Below are positions 18,899 through 28,172 of a DNA stretch of 64,000 nucleotides, piece after piece. Every line of letters begins with the position of its first letter. Position 1 is the first letter of the stretch. The notes under the pieces were generated by a model that saw nothing but the letters and a program-made list of their open reading frames with translations, did no database searches and had not been told where the DNA came from. Both the position numbers and the translations under genes were made by a program. The stretch is from contig JBLNCP010000049.1 in the NCBI GenBank assembly GCA_050260775.1, positions 1-64,000 of the forward strand, in the 5' to 3' direction. Source of the DNA: CALABS01 sp050260775 (GTDB lineage Bacteria > Pseudomonadota > Alphaproteobacteria > Rhodospirillales > Magnetospirillaceae).

Positions 18899-20101
18899 AT
18901 GTCCGCTATTGAAGTGCGTACCATCGACGAGGCCGAGGGCCGCCGCCGCTCGTTCGCGGCCCACATCTTCGCGCCCATCAAGATCACCTGGGACCAGTTC
19001 GTCGACCTGCTGGTCCCCTTCCGCCACTCCACCCACATCCGCCGTCACGCCGCCTCGGTGACGATCTCGCGCGTGCAGCTGGTCGCCGCCCTGTTCGCGG
19101 TGATGGTGCCGCTGTGGTCGATCATCGACTGGTGGGTCTTCCCCTGGCCGGAATGGGCGATGATGACCGGGATGCGGCTGGCCTCGGGCCTGGCCTTCCT
19201 GCTGCTGGCCTGGCCGTGGGAGATGTCCAAGTCGCGCCTGCAGGCCGACCTCATGCTGATGGCCCTGCTGCTGGTGCCGCCGGTCTTCTATCTGGCTTCG
19301 CTCCAGATCCTGGCCGACCTGCCCAAGGACGACCTCAGCGGCCTGGTGGCCAAGCTCTATTCGCTGATGCCCAACATCGTGCTGGCCGGCCTCGCCATCT
19401 TCCCGCTGTCGGCGCTCGAGGTCCTGCTGTTTTCGCTCCCCGCCTTCATCTTTGCGGTGATCGGCGTCGGCATGGGCGGCGAGACACTGACGCTGCAACA
19501 GCACGGGCCGCAATTGTGGCTGATGGTGCTGGTGATGGGCGTGGCCATGTTCTCGGGCATGAGCCAGCTTCATTACATGGCCGCCCTGGTCAACCGCGCC
19601 ATGGTCGATCCGCTCACCGGCGCCTATACCCGACGCTCGGGCGGCGAAACCCTCGACCTGCTGTTCCGTCTGTCGGCCCTGCAGAACACGCCGATGTCGG
19701 TGGCGTTCTTCGACCTCGACCGCTTCAAGTCCATCAACGACACCTACGGCCACGACGAGGGCGACAAGGCGCTGAAGGCGCTGGCCGAGAACCTGCGGCA
19801 TGGCCTGCGCAAGGGCGATGTCCTGGTGCGCTGGGGCGGCGAGGAGTTCATCGCCATCCTCAACAATACGGACGCCGAGGGGGCGCGCATCGTCGTCCAG
19901 CGCCTGCGCGAGGCCGGCTTCGGCATGCGTCCGGACGGCGCGCCGATGACCGCCTCGATCGGCGTGGCCGAACGGCGTGGCGACGGCGCCAAGGACTGGC
20001 CGGAACTGATCGAGATGGCCGACCAGCGCATGTACCAGGCCAAGAAGACCGGCCGCGATCGCGCCGTGCTGCCCGGCGACCAGGTGCTGACCTTCTCCTG
20101 A
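18899..20101 (+). CDS. Membrane-bound diguanylate cyclase
   Basis: Predicted c-di-GMP synthase of 400 aa. The N-terminal half has five to six hydrophobic helices (about residues 55-210) with no recognised ligand-binding fold. The C-terminal GGDEF domain has an intact active site (GGEEF) and an RxxD inhibitory site (RKGD) five residues before it, plus FFDLDRFKSINDTYGHD. It should be active and product-inhibited. The start at 18899 was chosen because earlier in-frame codons overlap the ModE-like gene and show no similarity. c-di-GMP from this enzyme could act on surface polysaccharide synthesis, but no target is shown. Confidence 0.9.
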   Translation: MSAIEVRTIDEAEGRRRSFAAHIFAPIKITWDQFVDLLVPFRHSTHIRRHAASVTISRVQLVAALFAVMVPLWSIIDWWVFPWPEWAMMTGMRLASGLAFLLLAWPWEMSKSRLQADLMLMALLLVPPVFYLASLQILADLPKDDLSGLVAKLYSLMPNIVLAGLAIFPLSALEVLLFSLPAFIFAVIGVGMGGETLTLQQHGPQLWLMVLVMGVAMFSGMSQLHYMAALVNRAMVDPLTGAYTRRSGGETLDLLFRLSALQNTPMSVAFFDLDRFKSINDTYGHDEGDKALKALAENLRHGLRKGDVLVRWGGEEFIAILNNTDAEGARIVVQRLREAGFGMRPDGAPMTASIGVAERRGDGAKDWPELIEMADQRMYQAKKTGRDRAVLPGDQVLTFS

Positions 20102-20187
20102 TTGCACATAGAGCTTGCACAACCATTCAACCCCATGCACAAAATGTTGTGGGGGCGCTCTGGGCGCATGTGAGGGGGACCAAGCAC

Positions 20188-20421
20188 ATGGACGAAATCG
20201 ACTTCGCCACCGAGCGGGCTGAGAATTTCACCCGGGTGGCGCTGCAGGCGGTCTTGCACCGTGCCGACGAGTATTCTCCGTCGACCGGCATCTGCCGTTC
20301 GTGCAACGAGCCGATCGAGGGCGAGCGCCTGCGGGCCAATGCCCATGCCCGCTTCTGCCGCGAATGCGCGGACGAGGAGGAAGCCCGTTCCCAGCGGGCG
20401 AGGCGCTGCGGCCCCCGCTGA
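20188..20421 (+). CDS. Small DksA/TraR-type zinc-finger protein
   Basis: Protein of 77 aa with a C4 zinc finger: Cys36, Cys39, Cys57 and Cys60 (CxxC-17-CxxC). The short N-terminal helix (MDEIDFATERAENF) resembles phage and plasmid TraR/YbiI-type proteins, which bind RNA polymerase at the secondary channel. The long coiled coil of DksA with its acidic tip is missing. The gene is preceded by three TGCACA motifs and an inverted repeat at 20138-20151. A weak GAGGGGG ribosome site lies about 10 bp before the ATG. The basic C-terminal end (ARSQRARRCGPR) is not part of the finger. Confidence 0.75.
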   Translation: MDEIDFATERAENFTRVALQAVLHRADEYSPSTGICRSCNEPIEGERLRANAHARFCRECADEEEARSQRARRCGPR

Positions 20422-20550
20422 CCCATGCGCGGCCGGCATACCCCTCGGTGACTTTCGTCACTGAGCGGTGAACGCGGAGAGCGTAGACTTATTCCAATGT
20501 CAGCATATTCCGAAGCCGGGGAGAGGCGACGGGGAGATGGAGGCATGGGA

Positions 20551-22011
20551 ATGAAGGATGCTGCCGCAGGCGAGGGCTTTACCGTCCGCCAGCCGACCAA
20601 GGGTGAGGTGCCGTTCTACAAGGAGCGGGGCAAGACCCATCCGCGAGCCGTCGAAGGCCCGTTCCGCAAGATCAAGTGGTGGGCGGGTCTGGTCCTGCTC
20701 GCCTGGTGGCACCTGGGTCCGTTCCTGCGCTGGGACCGCGGCCCCGGGGCCCCGGACCAGGCCATCCTCGTCGACATGGCCGGCCGCCGCGCCTACTTCT
20801 TCGACATCGAGATCTGGCCGCAGGAAGTCTATTACATCACCGGCATCCTGCTGCTGGCGGCGGTCACTTTGTTCCTGATGAGTGCGCTCGCCGGCCGCGT
20901 GTGGTGCGGCTTCCTGTGCTGGCAGACCGTCTACACCGACGCCTTCATCTGGATCGAGCAGAAGATCGTCGGCGACCGCACCCACCGGATGGAACTGGAG
21001 CGGGCGCCGTGGTCGGCGCGCAAGCTGGCCAAGGTGGCGGCCGTCAATGCCGGATGGCTGGCCGTGGCGGCGGCCTGCGGCATCGGCTTCACCCTGTGGT
21101 TCGACGACGCCTTCGCCATGCTGAGGGACATCTTCACCGGCGAGGCCGGCAGCTACACCTACGTCTTCATCACGGTGATCGGCGGCTTCTGCTACCTGCT
21201 GGCCGGGCATGCCCGCGAGCGCGTCTGCGTCTACATGTGCCCGTATTCCCGCTTCCAGTCGGCCATGTTCGATGAGCACTCGCTGATCGTCTCGTACGAG
21301 GCCTGGCGCGGCGAGCCGCGCGGCCCCCATAAGGCCGGCGAGTCGTTCGAGGGGCGTGGCCATTGCGTCGACTGCCGCATGTGCGTCACCTCCTGTCCGA
21401 CCGGTGTGGACATCCGCTTCGGCAACCAGCTGGCCTGCATCGGCTGCGGCCTGTGCATCGACGCCTGCAACGCCATCATGGACAAGCACGGGCTGCCGCA
21501 CGGCCTGATCTCCTATGATTCGAGCGCGAATCTCGCCGCCCGCGAGAAGGGCGAGACGCCGCCCGGCATCCGCGCCATCCGCCCGCGCACCCTGGTCTAC
21601 GGCGCACTGCTGGCGATCATCGCGGCAACCATGCTGACCGCCCTGCTCGTGCGCTCGGACACCGAGGTCAATGTGCTCCACGAGCGGGCGCCGCTCTATG
21701 TGGAGATGTCCGACGGCACCATCCGCAACGGCTACGTCTACAAGGTCCTGAACATGGTCCGCCGAGACCGCGTCTACACCCTGACGCTCGACGGTCCCAA
21801 GGGCGCGGTGATGGAGGTGGTCGGCCAGGGCGCCAACCTCACCGAGGCCGACCTCGCGGTGGCGCCCGACACGGTCGGCTCGTTCCGGGTGTTCGTCAAC
21901 GCCCCGACCGCCGCCGTTGCCAGCCATGCCTCGCCGTTGCGCTTCGTCCTCACCGAGAAGGGGACGGGGCGGCGCGTGGTCAGCGAGACCATGTTCGCCG
22001 GTCCGGATTGA
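20551..22011 (+). CDS. ccoG: Cytochrome cbb3 oxidase accessory protein CcoG (FixG/RdxA)
   Basis: Membrane ferredoxin-like protein needed for copper handling in assembly of cbb3 oxidase. Several membrane helices are seen, with the conserved CGFLCWQTVYTD and CVYMCPYSRFQ motifs. Two [4Fe-4S] motifs follow (CVDCRMCVTSCP and CIGCGLCIDACN) and a C-terminal periplasmic immunoglobulin-like domain. The start ATG at 20551 has GGAGG at 7 bp; ATGs at 20545 and 20497 are alternatives. The usual neighbours ccoNOQP, ccoI and ccoS are not in this window. A strong hairpin follows the stop. Confidence 0.93.
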   Translation: MKDAAAGEGFTVRQPTKGEVPFYKERGKTHPRAVEGPFRKIKWWAGLVLLAWWHLGPFLRWDRGPGAPDQAILVDMAGRRAYFFDIEIWPQEVYYITGILLLAAVTLFLMSALAGRVWCGFLCWQTVYTDAFIWIEQKIVGDRTHRMELERAPWSARKLAKVAAVNAGWLAVAAACGIGFTLWFDDAFAMLRDIFTGEAGSYTYVFITVIGGFCYLLAGHARERVCVYMCPYSRFQSAMFDEHSLIVSYEAWRGEPRGPHKAGESFEGRGHCVDCRMCVTSCPTGVDIRFGNQLACIGCGLCIDACNAIMDKHGLPHGLISYDSSANLAAREKGETPPGIRAIRPRTLVYGALLAIIAATMLTALLVRSDTEVNVLHERAPLYVEMSDGTIRNGYVYKVLNMVRRDRVYTLTLDGPKGAVMEVVGQGANLTEADLAVAPDTVGSFRVFVNAPTAAVASHASPLRFVLTEKGTGRRVVSETMFAGPD

Positions 22012-22020
22012 CAAGGGGCT

Positions 22021-22049
22021 CGTTCCCCCGCCTCCGTGGCGGGGGAACG
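22021..22049 (+). terminator. Hairpin after ccoG
   Basis: A perfect 12-bp stem (CGTTCCCCCGCC pairing with GGCGGGGGAACG) with a 5-base loop starts 10 bp after the ccoG stop. No T-run follows, so it is either a weak intrinsic terminator or an mRNA-stabilising hairpin separating ccoG from the next gene. Confidence 0.6.
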
Positions 22050-22145
22050 TTGAGGCAAGGTGAATTAAGCCCTCTTAATTTGAAACGGGTGCGGTCGGCG
22101 TAGGATGCTCGCAGCATCCCTCCCGTTGTGTGAGTTCTCCCCTCC

Positions 22146-23876
22146 ATGAAGACCGCCCTCGCCATCCTGCTGAGGTGGAGCCCCGGCTTCCCCGTCCAGG
22201 ACAGTGCCGATTGGTCTGCCGCGCCCTGGCATTGGCGGGGCTTCCTCTTCCGCGCCCATCGCAGCCCGTGGGACTTCGCCGCCGTGCTGATGCTCGGCGC
22301 CGCCGTGCTCGCCGCGGTGCTGACCTACGCCCATTACGGCGTGCCGTTCGACGAGGACCTGCAGGACAATTACGGCCACCTGATCGTCGAGTGGTTCCGC
22401 ACCTTCGGCGTCAACCATGGGGCGCTGGAGTACGAGGACCTCTATTTCTACGGCGGCCTGTTCGACAGCCTGGCGGCGCTGATCGACACCTACTCCCCGC
22501 TCGGGCATTGGGAGACGCGCCACCTGGTCAACGCCCTGGTCGGCATCTTCGGCGTGGCGGGATGCTGGCGGCTGGGCCGCTACCTCGGCGGGCCCGCGGT
22601 CGGCGCGCTGTCCGCCGCCTTCCTGCTGACCTGGCCGACCTGGTACGGGATGATGTTCCTCAATCCCAAGGACATCCCGTTCGCCGGCGCCACGGTGTGG
22701 GCGCTCTACTACATCACCCGCCTGTCCGACGAGATGCCCTATCCGTCGCGGGGCGTGCTGGTCAAGCTGGGGCTGGCGCTGGGCGCCGCTCTCGCCACCC
22801 GCATCGGCGGCGTGCTGCCGGTCGGCTATTTCGGCCTGGTGATGCTGGCCCATCTTGCCGTCGGACGCGAGCCGGTGGTGGCGAAGCTCCGCCGGGGTGT
22901 GCGCTGGGGGCTGCAGGTGGTTCTGCCGGTGGTGGCCATTGCTTGGGTAGTGATGGTGGCGTTCTGGCCGTTCGCCCAGGTGGCGCCGTTCTCCAATCCG
23001 CTGGCGGCGTTCAAGCACTTCGGCTCGTTCCAGCCCGACATCGACACCCTGTTCTTCGGCCGCGAGGTCAGCAGCGCCTACAAGCCGCTCGGCTACCTGC
23101 CGACCTACCTGACGATCAAGACCCCCGACGTCATCCTGGCCCTGCTGGTCGCCGGCCTGCTGATGCTGCCGCGCTGGCTGCTGGCCTCCATGCCGGTGCG
23201 GGTGCGCCTGCGCTGGATGGCGCTGGGGCTGTCGCTGGTGGTGCCGGTCGCCTACATCCTGATCACCCGGCCGGAACTCTACGACGCCGAGCGCCATTTC
23301 CTGTTCCTGCTGCCGCCGCTGTCGGTGCTGGCGGCGGTCTCGGCCCTGGCGCTGTGGCGGATCGCCGCGGACTATCGTCGTCTTTTCGTACTCGCCGCCG
23401 TTGGCGCCGGTCTCGTCAGCCAGGTGGTGGCGCTGGTCACCCTGCATCCCTACCAGTACACCTACTACAACTCGCTGGTCGGGGGGCTGCCGGGGGCCTT
23501 CGGGATGTTCGAGGCCGAGTACTGGGCGTCGTCGGTGTCCGAGGCGACCGACAAGCTGACCAAGGAAATCCTGGTGCACATGGGCAACCAGCCCATGACC
23601 GTGGCCGTGTGCGGCAACGAGGAGGGCGTCATGCCCAAGCTGCCGCCGAACGTGAAGATCAGCGACGATTGGGAGCACGCCGACTTCTACCTGTCGACCA
23701 CCCGCCATCGCTGCGACCGCGACATGGTGGGCAAGACGGTGATCACCATCGAGCGGCAGGGCGTGCCGTTCGCCGTGGTCAAGGACGTGCGCGAGACCAA
23801 CGCCATCAACAACGCCAAGGCCACCGCCGCCGCCACGGGCGCGGCGGCCGGATCCGCGTCACGCGTCACGAACTGA
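22146..23876 (+). CDS. GT-C-fold membrane glycosyltransferase (PMT/ArnT-like)
   Basis: Integral membrane protein of 576 aa with about ten to eleven helices. The first external loop holds an acidic motif (GVPFDEDLQDNYG), as expected for the GT-C fold, where a DE/DD pair after the first helix is catalytic. Such enzymes move sugars or arabinose from a polyprenyl carrier to lipid A or protein. The loop NPKDIPFAGA is reminiscent of other family 39-like transferases. The C-terminal 120 residues form a soluble periplasmic domain ending in an Ala-rich tail. The substrate is unknown. It is not next to an obvious partner gene. Confidence 0.78.
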   Translation: MKTALAILLRWSPGFPVQDSADWSAAPWHWRGFLFRAHRSPWDFAAVLMLGAAVLAAVLTYAHYGVPFDEDLQDNYGHLIVEWFRTFGVNHGALEYEDLYFYGGLFDSLAALIDTYSPLGHWETRHLVNALVGIFGVAGCWRLGRYLGGPAVGALSAAFLLTWPTWYGMMFLNPKDIPFAGATVWALYYITRLSDEMPYPSRGVLVKLGLALGAALATRIGGVLPVGYFGLVMLAHLAVGREPVVAKLRRGVRWGLQVVLPVVAIAWVVMVAFWPFAQVAPFSNPLAAFKHFGSFQPDIDTLFFGREVSSAYKPLGYLPTYLTIKTPDVILALLVAGLLMLPRWLLASMPVRVRLRWMALGLSLVVPVAYILITRPELYDAERHFLFLLPPLSVLAAVSALALWRIAADYRRLFVLAAVGAGLVSQVVALVTLHPYQYTYYNSLVGGLPGAFGMFEAEYWASSVSEATDKLTKEILVHMGNQPMTVAVCGNEEGVMPKLPPNVKISDDWEHADFYLSTTRHRCDRDMVGKTVITIERQGVPFAVVKDVRETNAINNAKATAAATGAAAGSASRVTN

Positions 23877-24163
23877 GCGGAAGCAGGGGGGCAGCCGGGG
23901 GGATTGTCGCCCGGCTGGCCCCGCGCAGCCGCGCCGCATGATGGCGGCCACCAGCCCAAACACCTAGGTCAGGACCGCCGCCGGCGCCTTGTGCGCCGCG
24001 CCTGTGCGCGGCCGGAGGAAATTGCCGGAAGGATTCCATTCCCGCCCGCCGGCTCTCGGAGAGCTTTGCCACGGGCGATGTGTATATGTGGATGGGAGCG
24101 GTCGGCCCATCGCACCGAATGAACTCCCTTGTCGTTCCGCCAGGTATCGCCAGGAGGCCAGGT

Positions 24164-25429
24164 ATGAACACGACGCCAAGCGCTTCGGAATCCGTCCTGC
24201 AACATCTCGATCGGCTGATTCCCGAGCTCGAAACCTTGTACAAGGACCTGCACGCCCATCCCGAGCTGTCCATGCAGGAGACAAGAACCGCCGGGCTTGC
24301 CGAGGGCTGGCTTCGCAAGGCTGGTTACGAGGTGACCACCGGCGTTGGCAAGACGGGGGTCGTGGGGCTGCTCCGGAACGGGGACGGGCCGACGATCATG
24401 CTGCGTGCCGACATGGATGCGCTACCCATCGAAGAGGCAACCGGTCTGCCGTACGCCAGCACGGTGACCAAGACGGGCGCCGAGGGAAAGACCGTGCCGG
24501 TCGGACATATGTGCGGGCACGACATGCACGTTGCCTGGCTTGCGGGCGCCGCCGCCCTGTTGGCGCAGACACGGGATGCTTGGCAAGGCACCTTGATGGT
24601 GGTGTTCCAGCCCGGCGAGGAGACGGCGCAGGGCGCCCAGGCCATGATCGACGACGACCTGCTGACCCGCTTTCCGCAGCCAGTGGTCGTGCTGGGCCAG
24701 CATGTCATGCTGGGGGCCGCCGGCGATGTCGCCGGGAGCGCCGGCCCCATCACCTCGGCGGCGGACAGCCTTCAGATTAGGCTGTTCGGCCGAGGCGCGC
24801 ACGGTTCGATGCCGCAAGCCTCCATTGATCCGGTCGTCATGGCCGCAGCCACGGTCATGCGGCTTCAGACCGTGGTGTCCCGCGAAGTGGCGGCGACCGA
24901 GGCGGCGGTGGTTACGGTGGGCGTCTTGCAGGCCGGCACGAAGGAAAACGTGATTCCGGACGAGGCGATCATTAAGCTCAACGTCCGAACTTTTGATGCC
25001 GGGGTCCGCCAGCGAGTACTGGCCGCAATCGAGCGGACAGTCAATGCCGAAGCGGAGGCGTCGGGCGCACCCCGGAAGCCGGAGATCACGCCATTGGACC
25101 GGTATCCACTCAATGTCAACGACGAGGCGGCGAGCAACCGGATCGCCGAGGCTTTTCGTGCCCATTTTTCCCCGGCCCGCATCCACCACACGGGACCGGC
25201 GCCGGCAAGCGAAGACTTCGGCTGTTTCGGCACGGCCTGGCATGTACCGTCGGTGTTCTGGTTCGTCGGCGGCACCGACCCGGAAACCTATGCCGGAGCA
25301 AAAGCCGCCGGCGCGCTGAATAAGCTTCCGGTCAACCACAGCCCTCAGTTTGCTCCGGTCATCCATCCGACCTTGGAAACCGGCGTCGAGACCTTGGTCG
25401 TCGCGGCCCTCGCGTGGCTGGCGCCATAA
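24164..25429 (+). CDS. M20-family amidohydrolase
   Basis: Metal-dependent hydrolase of 421 aa related to hippurate hydrolase, N-acyl-amino-acid amidohydrolases and IAA-amino acid hydrolases. Motifs for metal binding are visible: MRADMDALP, HMCGHDMHVAW (Cys and His ligands), PGEETAQGA (Glu pair) and the late His in NHSPQFAP. No signal peptide is seen, so it should be cytoplasmic. The ATG at 24164 follows an AGGAGG site; a longer frame from 24080 lacks one. The natural amide substrate is unknown. Codon choice appears slightly less G/C-biased than its neighbours, but this was not measured. The next gene follows after 18 bp. Confidence 0.9.
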   Translation: MNTTPSASESVLQHLDRLIPELETLYKDLHAHPELSMQETRTAGLAEGWLRKAGYEVTTGVGKTGVVGLLRNGDGPTIMLRADMDALPIEEATGLPYASTVTKTGAEGKTVPVGHMCGHDMHVAWLAGAAALLAQTRDAWQGTLMVVFQPGEETAQGAQAMIDDDLLTRFPQPVVVLGQHVMLGAAGDVAGSAGPITSAADSLQIRLFGRGAHGSMPQASIDPVVMAAATVMRLQTVVSREVAATEAAVVTVGVLQAGTKENVIPDEAIIKLNVRTFDAGVRQRVLAAIERTVNAEAEASGAPRKPEITPLDRYPLNVNDEAASNRIAEAFRAHFSPARIHHTGPAPASEDFGCFGTAWHVPSVFWFVGGTDPETYAGAKAAGALNKLPVNHSPQFAPVIHPTLETGVETLVVAALAWLAP

Positions 25430-25447
25430 GCATTCATGAGGGGATGA

Positions 25448-26107
25448 ATGGGAGATACCGGACTGGAAACGCTGCTGCTGGAGGCGCTTGATCTCGTCGG
25501 TACCTTTGTGTTCGCGCTCAGCGGGGCGGCCGCCGGGGTGAGGCGGCGGCTCGATATCTTCGGCGTTTTCGTACTTTCCTTTGTGGCGGGGAATTTCGGG
25601 GGTGTCACGCGCGACGTCCTGATCGGATCGATCCCTCCGGGTGCGGTCAGCGATTGGCGCTACCTCGCGGTTTCGCTGCTTGCCTGTGCGATCACGTTCT
25701 ACGGGTCTGCCGCGGTCGAGAAATACAGCAGCCCCGTGCTTGTCTTCGACGCGGCCGGGCTGGGGCTCTTTGCCGTCTCCGGCGCGCAGAAGGCGCTTTC
25801 GTTCGGGCTGAACCCGGTCATGGCAGCGCTGCTCGGCATGCTGACCGGCATCGGCGGCGGGATGATGCGCGATATTCTCTTGGCTCAGATCCCTATCGTC
25901 CTGAGGGCCGATATCTACGCGCTCGCCGCTCTGGCGGGGGCGACCGTTGTCGTCGTCGGCGACCTCCTCCATGTTCCCGCGACAATTGGCACGGTCGTCG
26001 GCGCACTTCTTTGTTTTGGGGTGCGCCTCATCGCCATTCGCCACGGTTGGCGCCTCCCCGTCGCCAGACGCCCCGACGCCCCAAAGGATCGGGAGGACGG
26101 CCGCTGA
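25448..26107 (+). CDS. TRIC-type cation channel (YicG/UPF0126 family)
   Basis: Inner-membrane protein of 219 aa with seven hydrophobic helices made of two tandem repeats. Each repeat carries the hallmark Gly-rich kink before Arg-Asp (GGVTRDVLIG and GIGGGMMRDILL). Bacterial TRIC proteins form trimers that conduct monovalent cations. The start ATG at 25448 lies behind GAGGGG. It is 18 bp downstream of the M20 hydrolase, so the two probably form a transcription unit, although no functional link is known. It converges on the histidine kinase gene. Confidence 0.9.
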   Translation: MGDTGLETLLLEALDLVGTFVFALSGAAAGVRRRLDIFGVFVLSFVAGNFGGVTRDVLIGSIPPGAVSDWRYLAVSLLACAITFYGSAAVEKYSSPVLVFDAAGLGLFAVSGAQKALSFGLNPVMAALLGMLTGIGGGMMRDILLAQIPIVLRADIYALAALAGATVVVVGDLLHVPATIGTVVGALLCFGVRLIAIRHGWRLPVARRPDAPKDREDGR

Positions 26108-26137
26108 AGGGCCAGACCTTGTCGGAGCGGAAACGCT

Positions 26138-27508
26138 CTAATCGGGACGGGCGGAACGAAACCGGATGGCGACGACCAGGCCGGGATGGTTGTCGCCAAG
26201 CTCCAGGCTGGCGCCGTGCAGGCGGACGATGGCGGCGACCAGGCTGAGGCCCAAACCGTTGCCGGGTGTCGTGCGGCTCTGATCCAGGCGGGTGAAGCGT
26301 TGGAGGACCCGCTCGCGATCGGCGGCGGGAATGCCCGGGCCGGTATCGGCGACGGTCAGGGAAATCCCCTGGGTGTCCGCCTCCACCGCCACCTCGATGC
26401 GGCCGGGGGCGGGGGTGTACTTGATGGCGTTGTCGACCAGATTGGACAGCGCCTGGAACAGCAGTTCGCGGTTGCCGTGCACCTGCAGGCCGACGGCGGG
26501 CCGCGCCGTCAGGTCGAGCCCGCGATCGGCCGCCAGCACCCCATAGAGCTCCCCCACGTCCTGCACCAGCGCGCCCACATCGACCAGCGCCGGATTGATC
26601 ACCCCCATGCCGGCCTCGGCCTCGGCGATGGACAGCAGGGCGTTGAAGGTGACCAGCAGCCCGTCGGCCTCCGCCAGGGCGCTCTCGCACACGCCCTTGA
26701 GCTCCTCGACGCTGCCGCCGCGCACCACGGCGCGTTCGAGGTCGGAGCGGATGCGGGTCAGCGGGCTGCGCAGGTCGTGGGCGATGTTGTTGGTCACCGT
26801 CTGCACGCCGGACATCAGCTGGTCGATCTGGTCGAGCATGGCGTTGAGCGTCGCCGACAACCGGTCGAACTCGTCGCCGCTGCCCATCAGCGGCATGCGA
26901 TGGGCGAGGTGGCCGGTGCGGATGGCCTCGGCGCCCTCGGCGATGGCGTCGATGCGGTCGAGGACCTTGCGCCCGAGCAGGTAGCCGCCGCCGGCGCCGA
27001 GCAGCACGGTGGCGAACAGCGCCCATGCCATGGCCTCGGCCATCAGGGTCTGGAAGTCGTCGAGATCGTCCTGGAGATGGCCGACCAGCAAGGTGCGGCC
27101 CGATGGGAAGGCGTCGACGCGGGCGCGCAGCTTGTGCTGGTCCTCGTCCATGGTGACCAGCAGGGTGTGCCAGCCCGGCGCCCGGGCCTCGGGGGGCAGG
27201 TGCTCGATGTTGCCGGCCAGGGGTTTGCCGTCGGGATCGACGATGGCGTAGACGCCCCGGCCCGGCCGGGCCGGGTCGGTCAGTTCGCGGACCGCGTCGA
27301 TCAACCCGTCCAAACCCTCGGTCTGGCGCGCCTGCAGCAGCATTTCGGTCTCGTCGGCGATGGTCTCGTCGATGTGGGACAGCAGCGCCTGCGAGGTCGA
27401 CCAGTAGATCAGCAGCAGCAACGCCAGGACGGACGCGCCGAACAGCCCGACGTAGAGGAGCGTCAGCCGGAACGCCGACGCGCGGAAGAAGCTGCTAGCC
27501 CTCCGCAC
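26138..27508 (-). CDS. Membrane sensor histidine kinase (QseC/CusS-like)
   Basis: Kinase of 456 aa. Two membrane segments (about residues 14-35 and 162-180) flank a periplasmic sensor of about 125 residues with no recognised fold and no haem motif. HAMP (about 180-235), a HisKA box (NNIAHDLRSPLTRIRSDL, with the His of AHDL as phospho-acceptor) and a HATPase domain (DNAIKYTP, DTGPGIP, GNGLGLSLV) follow. The gene overlaps the end of its OmpR-type regulator by 14 bp. The cytochrome operon lies directly upstream on the same strand, which suggests that the pair regulates those redox proteins. The signal is unknown. Confidence 0.93.
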   Translation of the reverse strand: MRRASSFFRASAFRLTLLYVGLFGASVLALLLLIYWSTSQALLSHIDETIADETEMLLQARQTEGLDGLIDAVRELTDPARPGRGVYAIVDPDGKPLAGNIEHLPPEARAPGWHTLLVTMDEDQHKLRARVDAFPSGRTLLVGHLQDDLDDFQTLMAEAMAWALFATVLLGAGGGYLLGRKVLDRIDAIAEGAEAIRTGHLAHRMPLMGSGDEFDRLSATLNAMLDQIDQLMSGVQTVTNNIAHDLRSPLTRIRSDLERAVVRGGSVEELKGVCESALAEADGLLVTFNALLSIAEAEAGMGVINPALVDVGALVQDVGELYGVLAADRGLDLTARPAVGLQVHGNRELLFQALSNLVDNAIKYTPAPGRIEVAVEADTQGISLTVADTGPGIPAADRERVLQRFTRLDQSRTTPGNGLGLSLVAAIVRLHGASLELGDNHPGLVVAIRFRSARPD

Positions 27509-28172
27509 GGAGCACGTACCCCACGCCGCGGATCGTATGGATCAGCGGCGTTCCGTGGCCCTTGTCCACCTTCTGCCGCAGGTGGCTGATGTGGACGTCG
27601 ATGACGTTGGTCTGCGGGTCGAAGTGGTAATTCCATACCCCTTCCAGCAGCATCGCCCGGGTCACCACGGTTCCGGCGCGGCGCATCAGGAATTCGAGCA
27701 GGCGGAACTCGGTCTGGTGGAGCTCGATACGATGTCCCCCGCGTGCGACCTGGCGGTTGAGCAAGTCCATCTCGAGATCGGCGACCTTGAGGCGCGTCTG
27801 CACCGGGGCATCGTGGTTGCGCTTGGCCAGGACCTCCAGGCGTGCCAGCAGTTCGGCGAACACGAAGGGCTTGGTCAGATAGTCGTCGCCGCCCGCCTTC
27901 AGGCCCCGGATGCGTTCGTCCACCTGGCCGAGGGCGCTCAGGAACAGCACCGGGGTGGCGTCGCCGGCTTCGCGCAGGCTTTGAACGAGGTCGAGGCCGT
28001 CCAGGCCGGGGAGCATGCGGTCGGCGACGATGACGTTCCAGCCGCCCTGCTCGGCCATGCCCAGACCGCTCGGGCCGTCGGCGGCCACCTCGGCCGCATG
28101 GCCTTCCTCGACCAGACTGTCGCGGATGTAGGCCGCCGTCTTGTCGTCGTCCTCGATCACCAATACCCGCAT
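27495..28172 (-). CDS. OmpR-family response regulator
   Basis: Two-domain regulator of 225 aa: receiver (1-118; acidic EDDD pocket near residue 7, Asp in VADRMLPG) and winged-helix DNA-binding domain (about 128-222; RLLEFLMRRAGTVVTRAMLLEGVWN and IDVHISHLRQKVD). The ATG at 28172 is preferred over an upstream in-frame TTG. OmpR-type regulators bind direct repeats spaced by 10-11 bp. Just such a repeat (CTGACA twice, offset 11 bp) lies upstream of the cytochrome b561 gene at 30619-30635. It is 122 bp downstream of the cytochrome c gene and probably in the same or an adjoining unit. Confidence 0.93.
   Translation of the reverse strand: MRVLVIEDDDKTAAYIRDSLVEEGHAAEVAADGPSGLGMAEQGGWNVIVADRMLPGLDGLDLVQSLREAGDATPVLFLSALGQVDERIRGLKAGGDDYLTKPFVFAELLARLEVLAKRNHDAPVQTRLKVADLEMDLLNRQVARGGHRIELHQTEFRLLEFLMRRAGTVVTRAMLLEGVWNYHFDPQTNVIDVHISHLRQKVDKGHGTPLIHTIRGVGYVLRAEG

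Noticed and set aside
23877..24163. Longest gene-free stretch, checked for small RNA, tRNA or a short gene
   Set aside because: Open frames here lack ribosome sites and protein-like composition, and no tRNA-like cloverleaf or terminator was seen.
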